Below, in pieces: positions 32,000-41,534 of a stretch of DNA of 64,000 nucleotides (its first letter is position 1; every line of letters starts with the position of its first letter). The stretch comes from VXNF01 sp965116465 (GTDB lineage Bacteria > Actinomycetota > Acidimicrobiia > Acidimicrobiales > CATQHL01), in contig OZ220687.1 of the NCBI GenBank assembly GCA_965116465.1, forward strand, positions 3,410,001 to 3,474,000. The letters run 5' to 3'. The notes beneath the pieces are model-generated. The model was given only the letters and a program-made list of their open reading frames with translations. It was not told where the DNA came from and did no database searches. Made by a program: the position numbers and the translations under genes.

Positions 32000-32935
32000 T
32001 CAGGGCCGGCGGGGGAACTGGCCGAAGTCCGGCGGCGTGCGGTTGACGTAGCTGTCCCGGCCGTGCTGCGCCTCGTCGGTCTGGTAGAAGAGCAGGGTGG
32101 CGTCGCCCGCCAGTTGCTGGATGCCGGCGAGGCCGTCGTCGGCGGCGTTCATTCCCGCCTTCAGCATGCGCAGGGCCAGCGGCGAGTGCTCGAGCATGCG
32201 CCGGCACCAGCGCACGGTCTCGATCTCCAGTTCCTCGAGCGGCACGACCGCGTTGACGAGCCCCATGTCGAGGGCGTCGGCGGCGCCGTACTGGCGGCAC
32301 AGGTACCAGATCTCCCGGGCCTTCTTCTGGCCGACGTGGCGCGCCAGCAGCCCCGAGCCGTAGCCGCCGTCGAAGGAGCCCACACGCGGGCCCGTCTGGC
32401 CGAACACGGCGTTGTCCGCGGCGATGGTGAGGTCGCAGACGATGTGCAGCACGTGCCCGCCGCCGATTGCGTAGCCGGCCACCATCGCGACCACCGGCTT
32501 GGGGGTCCGGCGGATCTGGACCTGCAGGTCCAGGACGTTCAGGCGGCCGATGCCCTTGCGGGCCACCTCGTCGTCGCCGAGGTAGCCGTCGTCGCCCCTG
32601 ATCCGCTGGTCGCCGCCGGAGCAGAACGCCAGATCACCGGCGCCGCAGAGGATCACCGCACCGATCCGGTCGTCGTCGCGTGCCCGGTTGAGGGCGTCGG
32701 CGAGTTCGAACAGCGTCTGGGGGCGGAAGGCGTTGCGGACCTCGGGGCGCTGGATCGTGAGCTTGGCGATGCCGTCGGCGGTGGCGTAGGAGATGTCGCC
32801 GTAGCCGCCGCCGCCGTCCCGCCAGTCAGCGCCGGGCCGGATGAGGCTCCGGGTGGGATCGGCCTCGCCACGTGGCCGCGGCGCGGCGAAGTGGTCGGAT
32901 CCGCCGGAGGTTCGGACATCGCTGGGCTGGTTCAC
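32000..32935 (-). CDS. menB: 1,4-dihydroxy-2-naphthoyl-CoA synthase
   Basis: This 311-residue crotonase-fold enzyme forms the naphthoate ring of menaquinone from o-succinylbenzoyl-CoA. MenB-specific motifs are clear: CSGGDQRIRGDDGY near residue 130, the oxyanion loop AGYAIGGGHVLH near 172 and GSFDGGYGSGLLARHVGQKKAREIWYLCRQY near 205 (only part quoted motifs matter: the GGYGS and YLCRQY groups). GTG 32935 has GGGAGG 6 bases upstream, whereas the open frame continues to 33022 without similarity. It is the last gene of the leftward men cluster, 147 bases after menC. MenE was not found here. Confidence 0.92.
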   Translation of the reverse strand: MNQPSDVRTSGGSDHFAAPRPRGEADPTRSLIRPGADWRDGGGGYGDISYATADGIAKLTIQRPEVRNAFRPQTLFELADALNRARDDDRIGAVILCGAGDLAFCSGGDQRIRGDDGYLGDDEVARKGIGRLNVLDLQVQIRRTPKPVVAMVAGYAIGGGHVLHIVCDLTIAADNAVFGQTGPRVGSFDGGYGSGLLARHVGQKKAREIWYLCRQYGAADALDMGLVNAVVPLEELEIETVRWCRRMLEHSPLALRMLKAGMNAADDGLAGIQQLAGDATLLFYQTDEAQHGRDSYVNRTPPDFGQFPRRP

Positions 32936-33082
32936 AGGGCCTCCCGATTGGATGTTGCACGGCCGGCCCGCTGAGCCGGGACAGCGCTCGGAGCCGGCAG
33001 CCACTGACACGGTATTGCCCACGTGGCGTTGCGCAGCGGCAACCCGGGCGACTCCGGCGGCGCCGCCCCGCGTGGCGGACGC

Positions 33083-34246
33083 TCAGGCGAAGGTCTCCAC
33101 CAGTCGGATGCCGCCGGCGGGATCGGGCGCCAGCCCGAGGCCGGGGCCTGCCGGCAGCCACATCGCGCCTCGGCGGATCACCGGCGGTTCGCAGACGTCG
33201 TTCTGCAGCAGCGCCGAGGTGCCCAGGCCTGCCGCCGGCCCGCCGGCGGCAGCGGCCACGTGGGCGGCGGTCGCCAGGCCCACGGCGCTCTCCATGAACG
33301 AACCGATGATCACGCCGGTCCCGGATCCGGCCAGCGCGTCCGCGGCAGCCAGCACGGAGACGGGGCCGCCGAGGGCCGACGGTTTCAGGACGGCGACCGC
33401 CACCCCGAGCGGGAGATGCCGGTGGATCTCGGCCAGTGGCGGCAAGCTCTCGTCGGCCGCGATCGGGACGTCGCTGCGTTCCTGCAGGCGTCGCAGTTGC
33501 CCGAGGCCGCGGCAGGGCTCCTCGAACAGTTCCGGCTCGAAGCGTGCCAGCGCCCCGATGGCGTCTCCCGCGGCGGCCCCCCAGGCGCCATTGGCGTCGA
33601 GCCGCAGCGCGGCGGCGGGAGCGGCGTCCCGCAGAGCGGCGACGCGGGCCACGTCGTCGGCGAGCGGACCGCTGCCGACCTTCAGCTTGAGGGTGGTGTG
33701 GCCGGCGGCGATGGCGGCCGTGGCGGCGGCGGCGACGGATTCGGGGGTGTCGCCGCCGACCAGGGCTGCGGTGGGTACCGGCCCCCCGGGCGCACCTCCG
33801 GCAGCGGGTACCTCACCGGCCAGGAACGACGCCAGGGGCAGGCCGCGGCGGCGGGCCGCCAGATCGGCGACCGCGCCGGCGACCGCCGCCCAGGCGCACG
33901 GCGTCTCGCACAGGGTCACCTCGGCGCGCGCTGCCAGGGACTCCGGCTCCTCGAAGGGCGCAGCGGCTCGCAGCCAGCCGGCCAGCACCTCGCCGGTGGC
34001 ATCCGGATCGCCCCCGCCCCAGCCCTCCAGCGGGGCGGCCTCGCCCCATCCTGTGTGCCCCTGCGGGTCGCGCAGGCACACGAGCAGCCCGCGCCGGCGC
34101 GTCAGCTCGCCGCGCCCGGTGGTCAGCGCCTGCCGCAGCGGCAGCTCGTAGCTGTAGAGCGCGGCCCCTGCCCGGTCCCCGCCGGAGGATTCGGCGCCGA
34201 CCTCGGAGCCGGTGGGGTGGCTCACGCGGCCGCCGGGCACGGCCAC
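33083..34246 (-). CDS. menC: o-Succinylbenzoate synthase
   Basis: This 387-residue enolase-superfamily enzyme dehydrates SHCHC to o-succinylbenzoate. Catalytic features in order: the TLKLKVG lysine motif near residue 190, metal-binding LRLDANGAW near 218, LFEEP near 247, IAADES near 270 and the second lysine in VLKPSALGG near 295. The start is ambiguous among GTG codons; 34246 gives the longest and 34225 is equally plausible, since the first 20 residues are low-complexity. It follows menD after 46 bases in the same direction, in keeping with one menaquinone operon. Confidence 0.88.
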   Translation of the reverse strand: MAVPGGRVSHPTGSEVGAESSGGDRAGAALYSYELPLRQALTTGRGELTRRRGLLVCLRDPQGHTGWGEAAPLEGWGGGDPDATGEVLAGWLRAAAPFEEPESLAARAEVTLCETPCAWAAVAGAVADLAARRRGLPLASFLAGEVPAAGGAPGGPVPTAALVGGDTPESVAAAATAAIAAGHTTLKLKVGSGPLADDVARVAALRDAAPAAALRLDANGAWGAAAGDAIGALARFEPELFEEPCRGLGQLRRLQERSDVPIAADESLPPLAEIHRHLPLGVAVAVLKPSALGGPVSVLAAADALAGSGTGVIIGSFMESAVGLATAAHVAAAAGGPAAGLGTSALLQNDVCEPPVIRRGAMWLPAGPGLGLAPDPAGGIRLVETFA

Positions 34247-34292
34247 CCCGGCCGGACTCGGATGTCGCCGCGGGGCCCTGGGGGAGTCCGGG

Positions 34293-36086
34293 TCATCCGG
34301 TTCGGACGGTGCGGGCCACGGCGTCCCTCACGCATCTCTCCAGGAGCCGGTGCTGCGCCACGTTCGCCTCGGTGTCCACAGGGACCTCGATGACAGCGAT
34401 GCCACCGGCCGCTGTGCAGATGCCCAACGCCTCACGCAGCGTCGCCTCATCGTCGACGCGGTGGTGACGTGCGCCGAGTCCCGTCACGACCGCGGACAGA
34501 TCGGTGCCGTGGGGCGTATCGAAGAACTGCTTGAAGACGGGCTCGGGAAGGGCGGTGGCGACCGGAAGGAACGAGAAGATGCCTCCGCCGTCGTTGTTCG
34601 GTACGACGACGGTGAGATCGATCCCGAGCCGCGCCGCGCCGAGCAGTCCCCCCAGGTCGTGCAGTAGCGCCAGATCACCGGCCAGCAGGACGACGGGACC
34701 CGGAGATACCGCGGCCATGCCCGCGGCGGCCGACACCACCCCGTCGATGCCGTTCGTGCCCCGGTGCGCCACCACGCGCGGCAATTGCACGTGAGGCGCC
34801 AGGAAGGCGTCCAGGTCCCGGACGGGCATGCTGTTGGAGGCGTAGAGAACGGCGCCGGGCCCGACCGTCTCGCCGAGCGCCCGGGCCAGGCCCGCCTCGA
34901 GAAGCGGCGCGGGCTGCAGAGTGGCCGTGATCGCCTGCTGGGCGGCGTTCTCGGCGAGACGCCACGAGCGGGCCCAGGCCGACTCCGACCGGTCCCCCTC
35001 GCCCTCCGGCGCCGTCTGATCCACGGAGCCCTGTGGCGGTTCGGGGTCGGTCGAATCGGATCCGAGAGAGGCCAGTACCCCCTGCGCGAGCGCGCCGATC
35101 GGGCTGCGCCAGCGGCCGGCCGGAACCGTCGTCGGCTCCTCCCAGCGGTCCAGGTGGTCCACGAGCCAGATCTCCGACCCCCAGGCCGCCAGTCCTTCCC
35201 GCAGCGCCCGTGAGGCCGTGGGATGACCGGCCCGCACAACCACGTCGGGCCTGTGGCCGTCCCAGAACGACGGGGTGCGGGCCAGGTGCTGGCCGGCTGC
35301 GACGATCGTGGCGCCCTCGCTGTCACCGGCGCGCAGGCCGGAGGCGGCGTCGGCTATCAGCGGCCAACCGGCGTGTGCCCCGAGCTGCTTGACGGCGATG
35401 GCGTCGGCCTCGGAGAGGTCTGCGGGTCCGATCGCCAGCACGCCTCGCTCGCGGTTCCGCACGAGCCGGGCCAGTTCCGCCACCCCACCGGCGTCCGCCG
35501 CCGGTCCTGACAGGGGCGCCGGCCCCTCCGCCCCGGGGACGCCGGAGGGGAGTTGTCCGCCGGCCGGCTCGAGCGGCTCGCGCAGCGGGGCGTTGAGGTG
35601 CACCGGACCGCCGGGCGGGCCGACCGCAGCGGCGACCGCTCGATGCGCCGCGAAACGCGCGTGCTGCGGGTCCACCTCGCCGGGCACCGGCAGGTCAACG
35701 CCCCAGCGCACGTGACCGCCGTAGAGGCCGAGCTGGTCGATCGTCTGGCCGGCTCCGCGGTCGCGCAACTCCGGTGGGCGGTCGGCGGTCAGCACCACCA
35801 GGGCGACGCCGTCATAGAACGCCTCGGTCACCGCGGGCAGGTAGTTGGCGGCGGCACTTCCGGAGGTGCAGATCAGGGCGACGCACTCGCGCCGGGCCTT
35901 GGCGAGACCCAGGGCGAAATAGCCGCCGGCCCGCTCGTCCAGCTGCACCCAGCAGCGGAGCCTCGGTTCGGCGTGGGCGGACAGAACCAGCGGCGCCGAG
36001 CGCGAACCTGGGGAGCAGACGGCGTGGCGCACGCCCCGGCTCGCCAACTCCTCGAAGAACGCTCCGAAGTACTCGTATGCGGTCAC
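34293..36086 (-). CDS. menD: 2-Succinyl-5-enolpyruvyl-6-hydroxy-3-cyclohexene-1-carboxylate synthase
   Basis: This 597-residue thiamine-diphosphate enzyme condenses 2-oxoglutarate with isochorismate. Motifs: the start VTAYEYFGAFFEELASRGV, VCSPGSRSAPL near residue 24, the ThDP-activating Glu in the LDERAGGYFALGLAK segment near 52, SGSAAANYLPAV near 78 and the C-terminal cofactor motif GDLALLHDLGGL with NNDGGGIF near 470-500. GTG 36086 overlaps the menF stop as GTGA and family similarity begins exactly there, so the longer upstream frame is rejected. Middle gene of the men operon. Confidence 0.93.
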   Translation of the reverse strand: MTAYEYFGAFFEELASRGVRHAVCSPGSRSAPLVLSAHAEPRLRCWVQLDERAGGYFALGLAKARRECVALICTSGSAAANYLPAVTEAFYDGVALVVLTADRPPELRDRGAGQTIDQLGLYGGHVRWGVDLPVPGEVDPQHARFAAHRAVAAAVGPPGGPVHLNAPLREPLEPAGGQLPSGVPGAEGPAPLSGPAADAGGVAELARLVRNRERGVLAIGPADLSEADAIAVKQLGAHAGWPLIADAASGLRAGDSEGATIVAAGQHLARTPSFWDGHRPDVVVRAGHPTASRALREGLAAWGSEIWLVDHLDRWEEPTTVPAGRWRSPIGALAQGVLASLGSDSTDPEPPQGSVDQTAPEGEGDRSESAWARSWRLAENAAQQAITATLQPAPLLEAGLARALGETVGPGAVLYASNSMPVRDLDAFLAPHVQLPRVVAHRGTNGIDGVVSAAAGMAAVSPGPVVLLAGDLALLHDLGGLLGAARLGIDLTVVVPNNDGGGIFSFLPVATALPEPVFKQFFDTPHGTDLSAVVTGLGARHHRVDDEATLREALGICTAAGGIAVIEVPVDTEANVAQHRLLERCVRDAVARTVRTG

Positions 36087-37510
36087 TGCTCGCGGACGCC
36101 CCCGAGTGGTGCATCGTCGGTGACCGCCGGCAGCGCATGGAGCTTCGAGGCGGTCTCGCGCAACTCCGCGGCGGGATCGGATCCCTCCACCACGCCGGAG
36201 CCCGCGAAGAGCGAGATCTCGTTGGCCGCCGGATCCAGCAGGCCCGATCGGAGCGCCATGCAGAACTCGCCGTTGCCCGCCAGGTCCGTCCAGCCCACCG
36301 GGCCGGCGAACCAGCCACGGCCCGGGGACTCGTGGCGGCGGAGAAAGTCCAGCGCGGGGGCCACCGGCTTTCCTGCCACCGCCGGAGTGGGGTGCAGGGT
36401 GCCGGCAAGTTCGAGAATGGTGCCCGCGGCGGTGGGCAACCGCCCGCGCACGGGGGTGCACAGGTGCTGGATGGCCGGCAGGGAGCGCACGTACGGCTCG
36501 GCTGGGCAGGGATCCAGCATCACGCCAGCGGCCGTCATGCCGCTTCGCAGATGCTCGACGACGGTGTCGTGCTCGTGCCGCTCCTTGCGGCTCGCCAGCA
36601 TCGCTCGTGCCAGAGCGGTGTCCTGGGCGTCGTCGTCGCCGCGGGGACACGATCCGGCCAGGGCCTCGGCCTCGGCGATGCCGTCGTGGGTGCGGACGAG
36701 CAACTCGGGAGTGGCGCCGAGCAGGGTGAGGTCACCGGAGCCGACCGCGAAGGTGGTTGCGGTCGGATACCCGGCGGCGAGCCGCCGCAGCAACTCGACT
36801 GCGGCCGCGCTGCCCGGCGACCCGGCCAGGCGGACCGTCACCTGGCGTGCCGGCACGACCTTTCCGAACGCGCCGGTGCGGATCTGCGCCAGTGCCGCAT
36901 CGACCGTGGCCAGGTAGTCGTCGTCCTCAGCGCCGCTGCTCGGTTCGAGCAGCATCAAAGGGCACGGGGACGGGGTCGATTCGGCGGCGGATCGCAGGAG
37001 CTGCACTGCCCGGTGAGACGCCTCCGGGAGCAGATCCGCCGGTGCCGTCACGAGCCAGCGGAGCTTGTTGTTCCCGGCGATTCCCAGCAACTCCGGCAGT
37101 ACGAGCATCCCGGCGCCGAAACCCGTCCAGCGGGACTGGCCGCCGTCCGGTTCGGAGTCGAAGGCGAACCCGCCACAAAGGATCGGGCCCGCCGGAAATC
37201 CTCCCGCGTCGCCATCGGCCCGCGCGCCATCCCTGCCGAAGTGGCGTGCAACCTGGCCGGCGAAGGTGGCGGCCTCGTCGAAGCGCCCCTCCTGGCTCGC
37301 CGGCCGCCACCGGAGCGCCGCGCCGATGCCGACGAGCGCCAGATCCTGGTCGGGTTGGATCCAACAGAAGCGTCCGCGGCTCGCCGGCGCGGCGGCAAAG
37401 ATGGCGAGAGGGTCCGCGCCCGGGGGCGCCGGCAGTTCCTGGCATCGCAGGTCGCGGGCTGCGATGCGTCCCTGCGGGTCGACGGGTGCCTCCCCGGCCG
37501 CGAGGCTCAT
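36083..37510 (-). CDS. menF: Isochorismate synthase
   Basis: In this 475-residue chorismate-binding enzyme the C-terminal 270 residues hold the catalytic domain: KVVPARQVTV near residue 225, GATPELLV near 270, EALAGSCPRG near 285, SRKERHEHDTVVEHL near 310 and the closing GWFAGPVGWTD and GSGVVEGSDPAAEL motifs. The N-terminal part is less conserved, as in other isochorismate synthases. Genomic position directly before menD distinguishes it from salicylate or anthranilate enzymes. It is first in the leftward operon and its ATG is at 37510. Confidence 0.9.
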   Translation of the reverse strand: MSLAAGEAPVDPQGRIAARDLRCQELPAPPGADPLAIFAAAPASRGRFCWIQPDQDLALVGIGAALRWRPASQEGRFDEAATFAGQVARHFGRDGARADGDAGGFPAGPILCGGFAFDSEPDGGQSRWTGFGAGMLVLPELLGIAGNNKLRWLVTAPADLLPEASHRAVQLLRSAAESTPSPCPLMLLEPSSGAEDDDYLATVDAALAQIRTGAFGKVVPARQVTVRLAGSPGSAAAVELLRRLAAGYPTATTFAVGSGDLTLLGATPELLVRTHDGIAEAEALAGSCPRGDDDAQDTALARAMLASRKERHEHDTVVEHLRSGMTAAGVMLDPCPAEPYVRSLPAIQHLCTPVRGRLPTAAGTILELAGTLHPTPAVAGKPVAPALDFLRRHESPGRGWFAGPVGWTDLAGNGEFCMALRSGLLDPAANEISLFAGSGVVEGSDPAAELRETASKLHALPAVTDDAPLGGVREQ

Positions 37511-37761
37511 CGGGAGGATCTCGGTGGGCGGTGCCGGGTCGATCAGCCGCGGCGCGGCCGCGCCGACGGTGCGGCCGCGGTGCGGCGCCGGAGGGATGCC
37601 GCGCGCGGGTCTCGGGTCACGTTCTCCACATCGTGCTGCACGTTGGGAGTATACGAGTGCGACACCGGAGGACAGTCCCGTTTCCGGCTGTTGCGGCGTG
37701 GCCGCGGGCGTGTCGCGCGAGGAGCCTTCGAGGGAGGATTGGCTTGCTACGCTGCCGCGAC

Positions 37762-38952
37762 GTGCGATCGTCAGGACGAGGACGGAACCGTCGGACGGCG
37801 CGGTGGTCGGTTGTCTTCCTCATTTGTTTGCTGGGGACACTGCCTGCTGCGTCGCCGAGCGTTGCTCAGGAGACGATCGCCGAAGCGCGGGCCGAGTTGG
37901 AACGCGTCGAGGAGGAGAAGCTCGCCCTGCAGGCCAGGATCGACATCCTGGCCGCCGAGGACGTCGACGTATTCAGGGCACTGAACGCAGCGGAGGAGCT
38001 GGTGTCACGCCAGGTGGCACAGGTGGAGGCCGCCGAGCAGCAGTTGCGGGCGCAGATCGCCGTCCAGCGCCAGAACGAGGCGGCCATCGGATGGGCGCAG
38101 TTGGACATCGCCGACGTCCGCCGGGACGCCGAAGCGGTCATCGTCGAGGTGTATCTGCAGGCGGGGAGCGAGCGGACCGCGACCCTCCTGGCTTCGGACG
38201 ATCTGACGCACGGGTTGCGCCGCCTGGCGCTCCTGGAGGCCGTGCACGGCCACGCCGAGGATCTGGTCGAGGACATCCGCCTGGCCGAGGATCGCTATGA
38301 CGCGGCGCTGGCGGAGGCGGCCGCGTCGATCGCGGAGGTGGAGCGGCTACGGGAGGTCCTGGAGGACGACCTGGCGGCGTTGGAGGAGCGGCGCGCCCAG
38401 CAGGCCTCCATCAAGGCCGAGCTGGACAGGCGCAGGCGGGCCCTCGAACAGGAATTCGCCTCCTGGGATCAGGAAGCCACCGAATTGGAGAGCTTCATCC
38501 GGGAGGAGAAGTACCGCCAGGAGCTCGAGGAATTCCTGCGGGCGCAGGAGGAGGCGGACGCCGCGGCGAGTGGCTTCGTGTGGCCAACGGCCGGAGTCGT
38601 GAGTTCAGGCTACGGAAACCGGCTCCACCCGATCCTGGGGGTGTACCGGCTGCACGCCGGAATCGATCTGGGCACGAGGCACGGCCAGCCGGTGTACGCG
38701 GCGCGGACCGGCGTCGTCGTCAACGCCGGACCCTGGGGTGGCTACGGCAATGCGGTCGTGATCAATCACGGCAGCGGGGTCTCCTCGGTCTACGCACATC
38801 TCTCGCAGGTGACCGTGCGCCCCGGGGACATCGTGGTAACACGCGATCTGGTCGGCAACATCGGCTCGACCGGGCTCTCGACCGGCCCGCATCTGCACTT
38901 CGAGATCCGCCTGAACGGCACGCCCGTCGACCCGCTGGGGTACCTCCCGTGA
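37762..38952 (+). CDS. Secreted coiled-coil M23 family (LytM/EnvC-like) peptidase or hydrolase activator
   Basis: This 396-residue protein has an N-terminal signal segment (ARWSVVFLICLLGTLPAASP, cleavage after VAQ). Two long coiled coils at about 35-270 are rich in Glu/Ala/Leu/Arg. A C-terminal M23 domain follows with zinc ligands in HAGID near residue 298 and HLHFE near 376, both intact, so it may be an active endopeptidase. It probably works on peptidoglycan during division. GTG 37762 has TACGCT 8 bases upstream (leaderless type); an in-frame TTG at 37744 with GGGAGG five bases before it is the alternative. Overlaps the next gene as GTGA. Confidence 0.85.
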   Translation: MRSSGRGRNRRTARWSVVFLICLLGTLPAASPSVAQETIAEARAELERVEEEKLALQARIDILAAEDVDVFRALNAAEELVSRQVAQVEAAEQQLRAQIAVQRQNEAAIGWAQLDIADVRRDAEAVIVEVYLQAGSERTATLLASDDLTHGLRRLALLEAVHGHAEDLVEDIRLAEDRYDAALAEAAASIAEVERLREVLEDDLAALEERRAQQASIKAELDRRRRALEQEFASWDQEATELESFIREEKYRQELEEFLRAQEEADAAASGFVWPTAGVVSSGYGNRLHPILGVYRLHAGIDLGTRHGQPVYAARTGVVVNAGPWGGYGNAVVINHGSGVSSVYAHLSQVTVRPGDIVVTRDLVGNIGSTGLSTGPHLHFEIRLNGTPVDPLGYLP

Positions 38953-40268
38953 CGGTCCCGCATCCCTCGGCCGCCTCGGTGGCGCTGCTGACCGACCAGT
39001 ACGAGTTGACGATGATCGACGCCGCGCTGCGCTCGGGCGTGGCCGACCTTCCCGCCACCTTCGAGGTGTTCTGCCGCCGCCTGCCTGCGGGACGCCGCTA
39101 CGGGGTCGTCGCCGGCACGGGTCGCCTGCTGGCGGCGCTCGGGGACTTCCGCTTCGGCCCCGCCGAGCTGGACTTCCTGCGCGAGGGCGGCATCGTCTCC
39201 GAGGCCGGTCTGGCGCGCCTCGCGGACTTCTCCTTCTCGGGCGACATCTGCGGGTACCGGGAGGGTGAGTTCTACGTGCCGGGCTCGCCGATCCTGACCG
39301 TGAGCGGCACGTTCGCCGAGACGGTCGTGCTGGAAACCCTGGTGCTGTCGATCCTCAACCACGACTCTGCGATCGCGGCAGCGGCGGCACGAATGCGGGC
39401 GGCGGCAGGCGACCGGATGCTGCTGGAGGGCGGCAGCCGGCGCACCCACGAGGAGGCGGGCCCGGCGGCGGCCCGTGCCGCCTACGTGTGCGGCTTCGAC
39501 GCCACCTCAAACCTGGAGGCCGGGCGCCGGTTCGGTGTGCCGACCGGCGGCACGATCGGCCATGCTTTCATCCTGGCGCACGCCGACGAGCGCACCGCCA
39601 TGGCCGCGCAGGCGGAGCTCCTCGGAGCCGGCAGCACCTACCTGGTGGACACCTACGACGTGGCCACCGGCGTGCGGCGGGCGGTCGAGGCTGCGGGCAC
39701 CGACATCGGCGCGCTGCGCATCGACTCGGGAGACCTGGCGGGCGCGGCCGTGGCGGTCCGGCGCCAACTGGACGAACTCGGCGCCCACCGGACCCGCATC
39801 ATCCTGTCGGGCGACCTGGACGAGCACGACATCGCTGGCTTGGGGCCAGTGCCCGCCGACGGGTACCTCGTGGGGACCGAGCTGGTGGCCGGCGCCGGGG
39901 CGCCGACCGCGGGTCTCGTCTACAAGCTCGTGGAGATCGACGGTCGACCGGTGCGCAAGCGGTCCCTGGCCAAGTCCTGGCGCCCGGGCACCAAGCGCGC
40001 CTTTCGCCTGCTCGACGATTCCGGCGCGGCGACGGTGGAGCTGCTTCAGGAGCCGGGCGCGCCGTCACCCTCGGGAGCGCAGGCGTTGCAGACCGACCTG
40101 GTGCGCGCCGGCCGGCTCATCTCGGCGGAGTGTGCCGATCCGGCCCGAAGCGTGACGAGCGCCCGCGCCTATCATCGTGAGGCGCTCGGCCGGCTCCGCT
40201 CCCCGGCGCTCGACCTGAGCCCCGGCGAGCCCTGGCTGCCCATCGAGCCCGCCCTGGAGGACGCGTGA
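38949..40268 (+). CDS. pncB: Nicotinate phosphoribosyltransferase
   Basis: This 439-residue enzyme makes nicotinate mononucleotide in NAD salvage. Family features: LLTDQYELTMIDAALRSG near the start, the LEGGSRRTHEEAG and FDATSNLEAG segments near 160-185, GTIGHAFILAH near 200, and the phosphate-binding LRIDSGDLAG near 257 and YLVGTEL near 305. GTG 38949 overlaps the stop of the M23 gene by four bases, and family similarity begins within ten residues. The downstream nicotinamidase gene overlaps in the same way, giving a salvage pair. Confidence 0.92.
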   Translation: MTVPHPSAASVALLTDQYELTMIDAALRSGVADLPATFEVFCRRLPAGRRYGVVAGTGRLLAALGDFRFGPAELDFLREGGIVSEAGLARLADFSFSGDICGYREGEFYVPGSPILTVSGTFAETVVLETLVLSILNHDSAIAAAAARMRAAAGDRMLLEGGSRRTHEEAGPAAARAAYVCGFDATSNLEAGRRFGVPTGGTIGHAFILAHADERTAMAAQAELLGAGSTYLVDTYDVATGVRRAVEAAGTDIGALRIDSGDLAGAAVAVRRQLDELGAHRTRIILSGDLDEHDIAGLGPVPADGYLVGTELVAGAGAPTAGLVYKLVEIDGRPVRKRSLAKSWRPGTKRAFRLLDDSGAATVELLQEPGAPSPSGAQALQTDLVRAGRLISAECADPARSVTSARAYHREALGRLRSPALDLSPGEPWLPIEPALEDA

Positions 40269-40858
40269 AGCAAGTCGGCGACCGCGATGATCGGGAGCGC
40301 CGCGCGCTGGTGATCGTGGACGTGCAGAACGATTTCTGCGATGTCCCGGGTGCTTCGCTTCCTGTGGCAGGGGGCGCGGTCCTGGCACGGCGCATCAGTG
40401 ACCACGTGCGGGATTCGGCCGGTACCTACGCCGCCGTCGTGGCGACCCGCGACTGGCACATCGATCCCGGCGACCACTTCTCCTCCGAGCCGGACTTCGC
40501 CGGGACGTGGCCGCCGCACTGCCGCGCCGGCAGCGGCGGCGCCGAATTCCACCCGGACCTCGAGACCGAGCCGCTGGAGGAGGTCTTCTCGAAGGGCCAG
40601 TTCTCGGCGAGCTACACCGGTTTCGACGGCGTCGCCGGCGACGGCGCGACGCTGGAGGACTGGCTTCGCTCCCGCCGGCTGGCGGCACTCGACATCGTCG
40701 GGATCGCCACCGACTACTGCGTCCGTGCCACGGTGCTCGATGCCGCCCGGCTGGGATTCACCACCCGCGTGCTGGCTGATCTCTGCGTCGGCGTGGCTCC
40801 CGGGAGCACCCGTGCCGCGTTGCTGGAGATGGCCGCCGTGGCCGAGGTGGTGTCGTAG
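40265..40858 (+). CDS. pncA: Nicotinamidase (isochorismatase-family hydrolase)
   Basis: This 197-residue enzyme converts nicotinamide to nicotinate for the upstream PncB. Catalytic triad: Asp19 in VDVQNDF, Lys about 112 in FSKGQFSASYTGF and Cys about 153 in GIATDYCVRATVLDA. Metal ligands lie in TRDWHIDPGDHFS near 60-70. All key residues are present. GTG 40265 overlaps the pncB stop (GTGA). Confidence 0.93.
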   Translation: MKQVGDRDDRERRALVIVDVQNDFCDVPGASLPVAGGAVLARRISDHVRDSAGTYAAVVATRDWHIDPGDHFSSEPDFAGTWPPHCRAGSGGAEFHPDLETEPLEEVFSKGQFSASYTGFDGVAGDGATLEDWLRSRRLAALDIVGIATDYCVRATVLDAARLGFTTRVLADLCVGVAPGSTRAALLEMAAVAEVVS

Positions 40859-40897
40859 GCCGCGAGCTGAGCCTGCCCGGGCGCAGGAGCCGGCGGC

Positions 40898-41506
40898 TCA
40901 GCGGATTGCCCGGGCCGTGGTGCGGAACGACAGCAACTCGCCGAGGCCGGTCAGCGTCTCGGTCAGGGCGCTCAGGGGATCCTCCTGGCGCGGCGTCTCG
41001 GCGGCGTTGCGCAAGCGGAGCTCCTTGACGGAGAATCGCAGCCGGTGCTCGATCATGCTCATGAGCAGCGTGGGGTGGTCGCTTTCCGCCGGCAGGTGGG
41101 AGATGACCTCCTCCAGCGCCTCCGCGTCGTAGAGCCGCACCGGCGACCCGAAGTCGTTGCGCCAGATCCCGGACGCCAACCCGGCCAGCGGGCGCAGCAC
41201 ACGACCGGCGAGCGAGCGCCGATCGCCCACGGCCACCCGCGCTCCGGCCTCGTAGCCCTCCAGCAGACCGGCGACGTCGCTGTAGCCGAGCCTCACGTCT
41301 CCGCCGATCAGGATCACGAGATCGGGGCCGGTCACGAGTGCCAGCGTGCAGGCCTTCCGGGCATCGAAGTGCTGCCCGTCGGGGGGCGCCAGCACGGTGT
41401 GCTCCCGGGCCAGCGCGGCGAGCGTCTCCTCGAGCATCCAGACGTCCCCGACGGAGGGACGCATCAGCACCGCCGTGACGTTGCGACGAGGTGGGGAAGA
41501 GCTCAC
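40898..41506 (-). CDS. Possible small glycosyltransferase family 2-like protein
   Basis: In this 202-residue cytosolic protein, DLVILIGGDVRLGYSDVAGL near residue 60 resembles the GT-A aspartate strand. VAVGDRRSLAGRVLRPLAGLASGI followed by NDFGSPVRLYDAEALEEV near 90-130 resembles the acceptor/loop region of dolichyl-phosphate-mannose-synthase-like enzymes. The usual N-terminal nucleotide-binding strand is weak (VTAVLMRPSVGD), so it may be a divergent or reduced member. It converges on pncA and is 28 bases from the next leftward gene's 3' end. Family call is tentative. Confidence 0.5.
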   Translation of the reverse strand: MSSSPPRRNVTAVLMRPSVGDVWMLEETLAALAREHTVLAPPDGQHFDARKACTLALVTGPDLVILIGGDVRLGYSDVAGLLEGYEAGARVAVGDRRSLAGRVLRPLAGLASGIWRNDFGSPVRLYDAEALEEVISHLPAESDHPTLLMSMIEHRLRFSVKELRLRNAAETPRQEDPLSALTETLTGLGELLSFRTTARAIR

Positions 41507-41534
41507 GAGGAGCGACGCTAGCGGCTCGGTCCGG

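Noticed and set aside
36757..37743. Upstream extension of the M23 peptidase frame
   Set aside because: It is antisense to menF and Arg/Pro-rich; signal peptide and similarity begin only after 37744.
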